Shown piece after piece: positions 5,824 to 8,995 of a stretch of 8,995 nt of DNA. The position numbers and the translations under genes are program-made. The notes beneath the pieces were generated by a model that searched no databases, was not told where the DNA came from, and saw only the letters and a list, made by a program, of their open reading frames with translations. Position 1 is the stretch's first letter. The number at the start of each line of letters is the position of its first letter. This DNA comes from an uncultured Rhodospirillaceae bacterium (lineage in GTDB: Bacteria > Pseudomonadota > Alphaproteobacteria > Rhodospirillales > UBA2165). The stretch lies in NCBI GenBank assembly GCA_913054205.1, contig CAJXJM010000073.1, forward strand, positions 1 to 8,995, in the 5' to 3' direction.

Positions 5824-6849
5824 ATGTACATTTCGAAGGTAATATTCACCACCATCGGCGCCACTCTCGGCACAGCGCTCGTTGCCGGCGGCTTGACGGT
5901 GCCTATGGCTCAAGCTAAAGAATTAAAAATGGCAACTTTTATGTCGCCTAAGCATCCCATCAACAAAGGCGTTCTACCACCCCTAGCCAAAGCCATTGCA
6001 GCGGAAACCGGTGGGTCCTTGACCCTCAAGCTTTTCCCCAGCGGCCAATTGGGCAAGGGTCCTGTGGCGCAGTATAAACGCGTTATTGAAAACGTCGCCG
6101 AGATCACATTTGGCATTCAAGGCTACACCCCGACTATCTTCCAGCGCACCATGGTCGTCGGCCAGCCCGGCGTCGGCAAATCTTCGCAGGAAGTAACCGG
6201 GAAAATTTGGAATGTTTACGACAAGTTCCTCAAACCCGAATACTCCAAGGTCAAAGTCTTGGCGCTGTTTTCAAACTGGCCGCCAGTCTTGATTACGCGC
6301 AAAAAAGCCGTGTCAAAAATGGCTGATATCAAAGGTTTGAAAATCCGCGCACCTTCGCCCAGCAACATCCCTCAGCTTAAGGCGTGGGGCGCGGCAGCGG
6401 TTTATATGCCGGTGTCAAAAATTTACAACGCCCTGCAAACCGGCGTGCTCGACGGCGTCTATATTTCGCCTGGTGCCTTGTATGTTCCGTGGCGCCTGTC
6501 TGAGCCCGGTGAGTATGTCGCCGCCGGTATGAGCGGACCGACATCGTTGTTCTTTATCGCCCTGAATAAACAGGTCTGGGACGGCCTGTCGAAATCGCAC
6601 CAAGCTGCAGTCAACAAACATACCGGGAGAAAATATTCCATGATGGCGGCGAATTACTGGGGCGGCATCGATGCCAAGCAATTGGCCACCGCCAAAAACC
6701 AGCAAAAAGGCGTCAAGTTCACCCAGTTGTCGAAAAAGGCGATCGCGGAGTTTGATGCAGCCACGGAAAAATCGGTCGAGGCTTTCCTGGCTGCCAAAGA
6801 AAAGAAGGGCATTCCGGCGCGGGCGATCTACAAAGCCGCCACCCAGTAA
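5824..6849 (+). CDS. dctP: TRAP transporter substrate-binding protein, DctP family
   Basis: A 341-residue periplasmic binding protein of the tripartite ATP-independent (TRAP) transporter family, which captures a solute, usually a carboxylate, for the membrane subunits encoded next. The N-terminus is a signal peptide: K5, a hydrophobic core at about 7-26, and likely cleavage after A31 (MAQA before KELK). The mature part starts with the family pattern LKMATFMSPKHP and continues through LKLFPSGQLG (68-77) and IYNALQTGVLDGV (200-212). R175 in GLKIRAPSPSN matches the arginine that, in SiaP-type DctP proteins, grips the ligand carboxylate. The ribosome site AGGGAGAG ends five bases before the ATG. 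It leads the operon with dctQ and dctM and has its own promoter region. The symbol denotes the family; the ligand need not be a C4-dicarboxylate. Confidence 0.95.
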   Translation: MYISKVIFTTIGATLGTALVAGGLTVPMAQAKELKMATFMSPKHPINKGVLPPLAKAIAAETGGSLTLKLFPSGQLGKGPVAQYKRVIENVAEITFGIQGYTPTIFQRTMVVGQPGVGKSSQEVTGKIWNVYDKFLKPEYSKVKVLALFSNWPPVLITRKKAVSKMADIKGLKIRAPSPSNIPQLKAWGAAAVYMPVSKIYNALQTGVLDGVYISPGALYVPWRLSEPGEYVAAGMSGPTSLFFIALNKQVWDGLSKSHQAAVNKHTGRKYSMMAANYWGGIDAKQLATAKNQQKGVKFTQLSKKAIAEFDAATEKSVEAFLAAKEKKGIPARAIYKAATQ

Positions 6850-6883
6850 GGTGTCAACACGCGAAAATAACTGAGTAAACTAA

Positions 6884-7423
6884 GTGTCAGAAAAAACTAA
6901 CGAAGCTGACCCGGCGCTCGCATTCCTTGATCGCCTGGTCGGCTTCATCGCTTTATTTGCCGGCGGCGCAATGGTTCTCGGGCTGGCGGTACTGATCGTC
7001 GTCGCCGTGACGTTTCGCTACGTTTTCAATTCACCCATTTTCGGCGCCGACGATTTCAATCAAGTTTTTCTGGTTTCAACTGTCGCCTTCGCCGTCGCCC
7101 ATAGCGGGCGCACCGGCGGTCAGGTGGTGGTCGAAATTCTGAGCATCGTTTCAGGGCCCAATATTACTCGTTGGACCGATATTTTGGTAAAGTTTCTGGG
7201 TTCCATAATGATGGGCCTTTTAGTCTGGATGTTGATTGAAAGCGGCTTCAACGCAGCGGCCTATGGAGAAACCACCAGTTCCCTGGAAATCACCTTGAAG
7301 CCGTTTTTCTGGATCCTCGCCTTTGGCATGGCGCTCTATGGATTGGTGCTCATCTTCGAAATGGTGGCGCTGATACGGGGCCGCAGTTTAAGCGGGTCGA
7401 CCGGCCCCTCAAATGATCTGTAA
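6884..7423 (+). CDS. dctQ: TRAP transporter small permease subunit, DctQ family
   Basis: A 179-residue inner-membrane protein with four hydrophobic segments at about 20-43, 57-73, 98-119 and 140-163, the DctQ topology. The loop after the first helix reads TFRYVFNSPIFGADDFNQ. This is the place of the family's conserved RYxFNxxxxxxEE-type motif, here with Asp-Asp. It packs beside DctM and helps dock the binding protein for Na+-driven uptake. The start is the GTG at 6884, 34 nt after dctP. It has no clear ribosome site upstream, which is odd for an operon gene, but no better in-frame start gives the first helix. It ends 16 nt before dctM. Confidence 0.92.
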   Translation: MSEKTNEADPALAFLDRLVGFIALFAGGAMVLGLAVLIVVAVTFRYVFNSPIFGADDFNQVFLVSTVAFAVAHSGRTGGQVVVEILSIVSGPNITRWTDILVKFLGSIMMGLLVWMLIESGFNAAAYGETTSSLEITLKPFFWILAFGMALYGLVLIFEMVALIRGRSLSGSTGPSNDL

Positions 7424-7439
7424 CAGGGAAAAAAGTTAA

Positions 7440-8747
7440 ATGTCGGAAACTGCCATCGGTTTCATCGGACTTATTGCGCTCTTCGCCTTGTTGTTTTTAC
7501 GGGTGCCTGTGGCCATGGCGATGCTGGTGGTCGGCTTCTTCGGCACCGCCGCCATGAATGGATACGGCGCCGCGCTGAGCACACTCGGCAGCGAAGCCTT
7601 TGAGATTTCGGTGACCCTGCCCTTAACCGTCATTCCACTGTTCGTGCTAATGGGTAACCTGGCCGGCGTGTCAGGCATGAGCCGTGACCTGTTTAACGCT
7701 GCTTATTGCTGGGTCGGCCATTGGCGAGGCGGATTAGCCTCGGCAACCATCGTCGGCTGCGCCGGCTTTGCCGCGCTTAGCGGTTCATCGATCGCCTCTG
7801 CCGTAACCATGGGCCGGGTGGCGTTGCCCGAAATGAAGCGCTTCAATTACGCCGACAGCCTGGCCACCGGCGCGGTGGCTGCCGGCGGCACTCTCGGCAT
7901 CCTGATCCCGCCATCGACCGGACTGATCATCTACGCCATTTTGACCGAGCAATCCATCGGCCGTTTGTTCATGGCGGGCATCATTCCCGGCATTTTGCTG
8001 ACTTGCTTGTTCCTGATCGCCATCTCCATCGTTACCCGTATTAAGCCTGAACTGGGCCCCGTAGGGCCGGTGAGTAGCATGCCGGAAAGATGGGCATCTC
8101 TGCGCCGCTCGGTGACTATCGTCGGTATCGTCCTGGCGACCATCGGCGGCATCTATATGGGCATCTTTACCCCGGTTGAAGCGGCGGGAGTCGGCGCGGT
8201 ACTGACTTTCCTGGTGGCGCTGTACCGGAAGTCCCTGGACCGCGCAAAAATGAAATTTGTCATTCTGCAGACCCTAGGCACCACCGCCACCGTCTTCATG
8301 ATACTTATCGGTGCCCATGTCTTTATTCCGTTCATGGCGCTGACCCATCTGCCCGCCGACATGGTGACTTTCCTGGTTAATTTGGATGTCGGCAAGACGG
8401 GTGTTCTTTTTCTGATTTTGGGAATCTATATCGTGCTCGGTACCTTCCTTGAGGGTCTGGCAATGCTGGTACTGACTTTGCCCGTGGTGTTCGAAGTCAT
8501 CACCCAGCTGGGTATGAGCCCCATCTGGTTTGGCATAGTCGTGGTCATCGTTTTGGAAATGGGCCTTATCAGCCCGCCGGTTGGTGTCAACGTGTTCGTC
8601 GTCAAAAGCGTCGCCCAAGATGTTCCCATGGGCACTATTTTCCGTGGCATCTGGCCTTTTTGGATCGCCATGGGCGTCTGCCTGATCATCCTCGTCGCAT
8701 TCCCGGAAATCGCCACATTCCTACCCGATACGATGTTTGATGACTGA
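7440..8747 (+). CDS. dctM: TRAP transporter large permease subunit, DctM family
   Basis: A 435-residue, very hydrophobic protein of the DctM family, the transport channel of the TRAP system, with about a dozen hydrophobic segments. Family landmarks are the opening FLRVPVAMAM (19-28), the CAGFAALSGSSIASAVTMG stretch (107-125) with SGSS, the first re-entrant hairpin GGTLGILIPPST (149-160) and its counterpart EMGLISPPVGVNVFV (373-387). The two PP-containing hairpins belong to the elevator-type transport domain that binds Na+ and substrate. Length is normal (about 425-440), with no truncation or frameshift. AGGGA at 7425-7429 lies ten bases before the ATG. It is the last gene of the operon. A 5-bp hairpin (GACGG-ACA-CCGTC) overlaps the stop codon but lacks a T-run. 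Confidence 0.95.
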   Translation: MSETAIGFIGLIALFALLFLRVPVAMAMLVVGFFGTAAMNGYGAALSTLGSEAFEISVTLPLTVIPLFVLMGNLAGVSGMSRDLFNAAYCWVGHWRGGLASATIVGCAGFAALSGSSIASAVTMGRVALPEMKRFNYADSLATGAVAAGGTLGILIPPSTGLIIYAILTEQSIGRLFMAGIIPGILLTCLFLIAISIVTRIKPELGPVGPVSSMPERWASLRRSVTIVGIVLATIGGIYMGIFTPVEAAGVGAVLTFLVALYRKSLDRAKMKFVILQTLGTTATVFMILIGAHVFIPFMALTHLPADMVTFLVNLDVGKTGVLFLILGIYIVLGTFLEGLAMLVLTLPVVFEVITQLGMSPIWFGIVVVIVLEMGLISPPVGVNVFVVKSVAQDVPMGTIFRGIWPFWIAMGVCLIILVAFPEIATFLPDTMFDD

Positions 8748-8995
8748 CGGACACCGTCTATGACACTATCGGCATTGACTATATGCTATCAGTCGCTAAT
8801 TGCCGCAGCTGAGACCATGTTACGAAGAATCCAAGACCGCTTTCGAGAGAAAATCAAACGAGCAACGAATTTTAGCTTTGCATCCATCTTAGTACACGCT
8901 CGCCAAGGCATCTTTGCTCTCCTGCAAAGGGTTATAAGTGTAACCTAAGTGACCGGAACAAAGTGATCCTTATCTCTCTGGAAGAACAATGTTTA
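8748..8995. other. Non-coding right flank with two adjacent hairpins
   Basis: No convincing gene is present in these 248 bases. A 62-codon reading (8760-8948) lacks a ribosome site and resembles nothing. The noteworthy elements are a perfect 6-bp stem, CTTTGC-TCTCCT-GCAAAG (8912-8929), and directly after it GGTTA-TAAGTG-TAACC (8930-8945). Neither is followed by a T-run on the plus strand. They may mark the 3' end of the TRAP transcript or the leader of a gene beyond the edge. Confidence 0.45.

Noticed and set aside
8746..8758. Hairpin GACGG-ACA-CCGTC as the dctM terminator
   Set aside because: Only 5 bp, overlaps the stop codon and is not followed by a T-run.
8760..8948. 62-codon plus-strand frame after dctM
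   Set aside because: No ribosome site, no recognisable domain, and it spans two hairpins; probably a chance opening.
1..8995. CRISPR array, insertion sequence or phage elements
   Set aside because: No regular exact repeats with spacers, no transposase or integrase and no terminal inverted repeats with target duplications were seen; the only repeats are the degenerate units at 144-282.

Overview
This window looks like part of the chromosome of a heterotrophic alphaproteobacterium, probably of marine or Rhodospirillales-like type. That is inferred from the gene content (a complete DctPQM TRAP transporter beside amide and imine hydrolases), the protein style and the mid-range base composition. 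No rRNA, tRNA or taxonomic marker is present, so the assignment is tentative. No mobile element, CRISPR array or RNA gene was seen.

Layout. (1) Positions 1-371 are non-coding as far as can be read. They hold three degenerate copies of a unit of about 46 nt, several inverted repeats and a plausible promoter. (2) A four-gene plus-strand operon (372-3756) encodes a seven-unit Asp-box beta-propeller protein, an isochorismatase-type cysteine hydrolase, a 187-residue protein I do not recognise, and a short MetE-like zinc methyltransferase. The gaps are 16, 6 and 15 nt. (3) A RidA-family gene lies on the minus strand (3770-4138), ending 13 nt from the methyltransferase. It is transcribed away from the next gene across a 211-nt shared upstream region with a perfect palindrome. 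(4) An amidase-signature hydrolase follows on the plus strand (4350-5684). (5) After a 139-nt AT-rich promoter region comes a TRAP transporter operon: binding protein (5824-6849), small membrane subunit (6884-7423) and large membrane subunit (7440-8747). (6) Positions 8748-8995 hold no convincing gene, only two back-to-back small hairpins.

How the parts may fit together (inference). The TRAP system would import a carboxylated compound captured in the periplasm. The amidase and the cysteine hydrolase would break C-N (amide, ureido or carbamoyl) bonds. RidA would clear reactive enamine/imine intermediates, and the MetE-like protein would move a methyl group. This resembles an uptake and catabolism island for an N-containing, possibly methylated, carboxylic acid. 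The substrate cannot be read from the sequence. The least explained parts are the 187-residue operon protein and the cytoplasmic beta-propeller.
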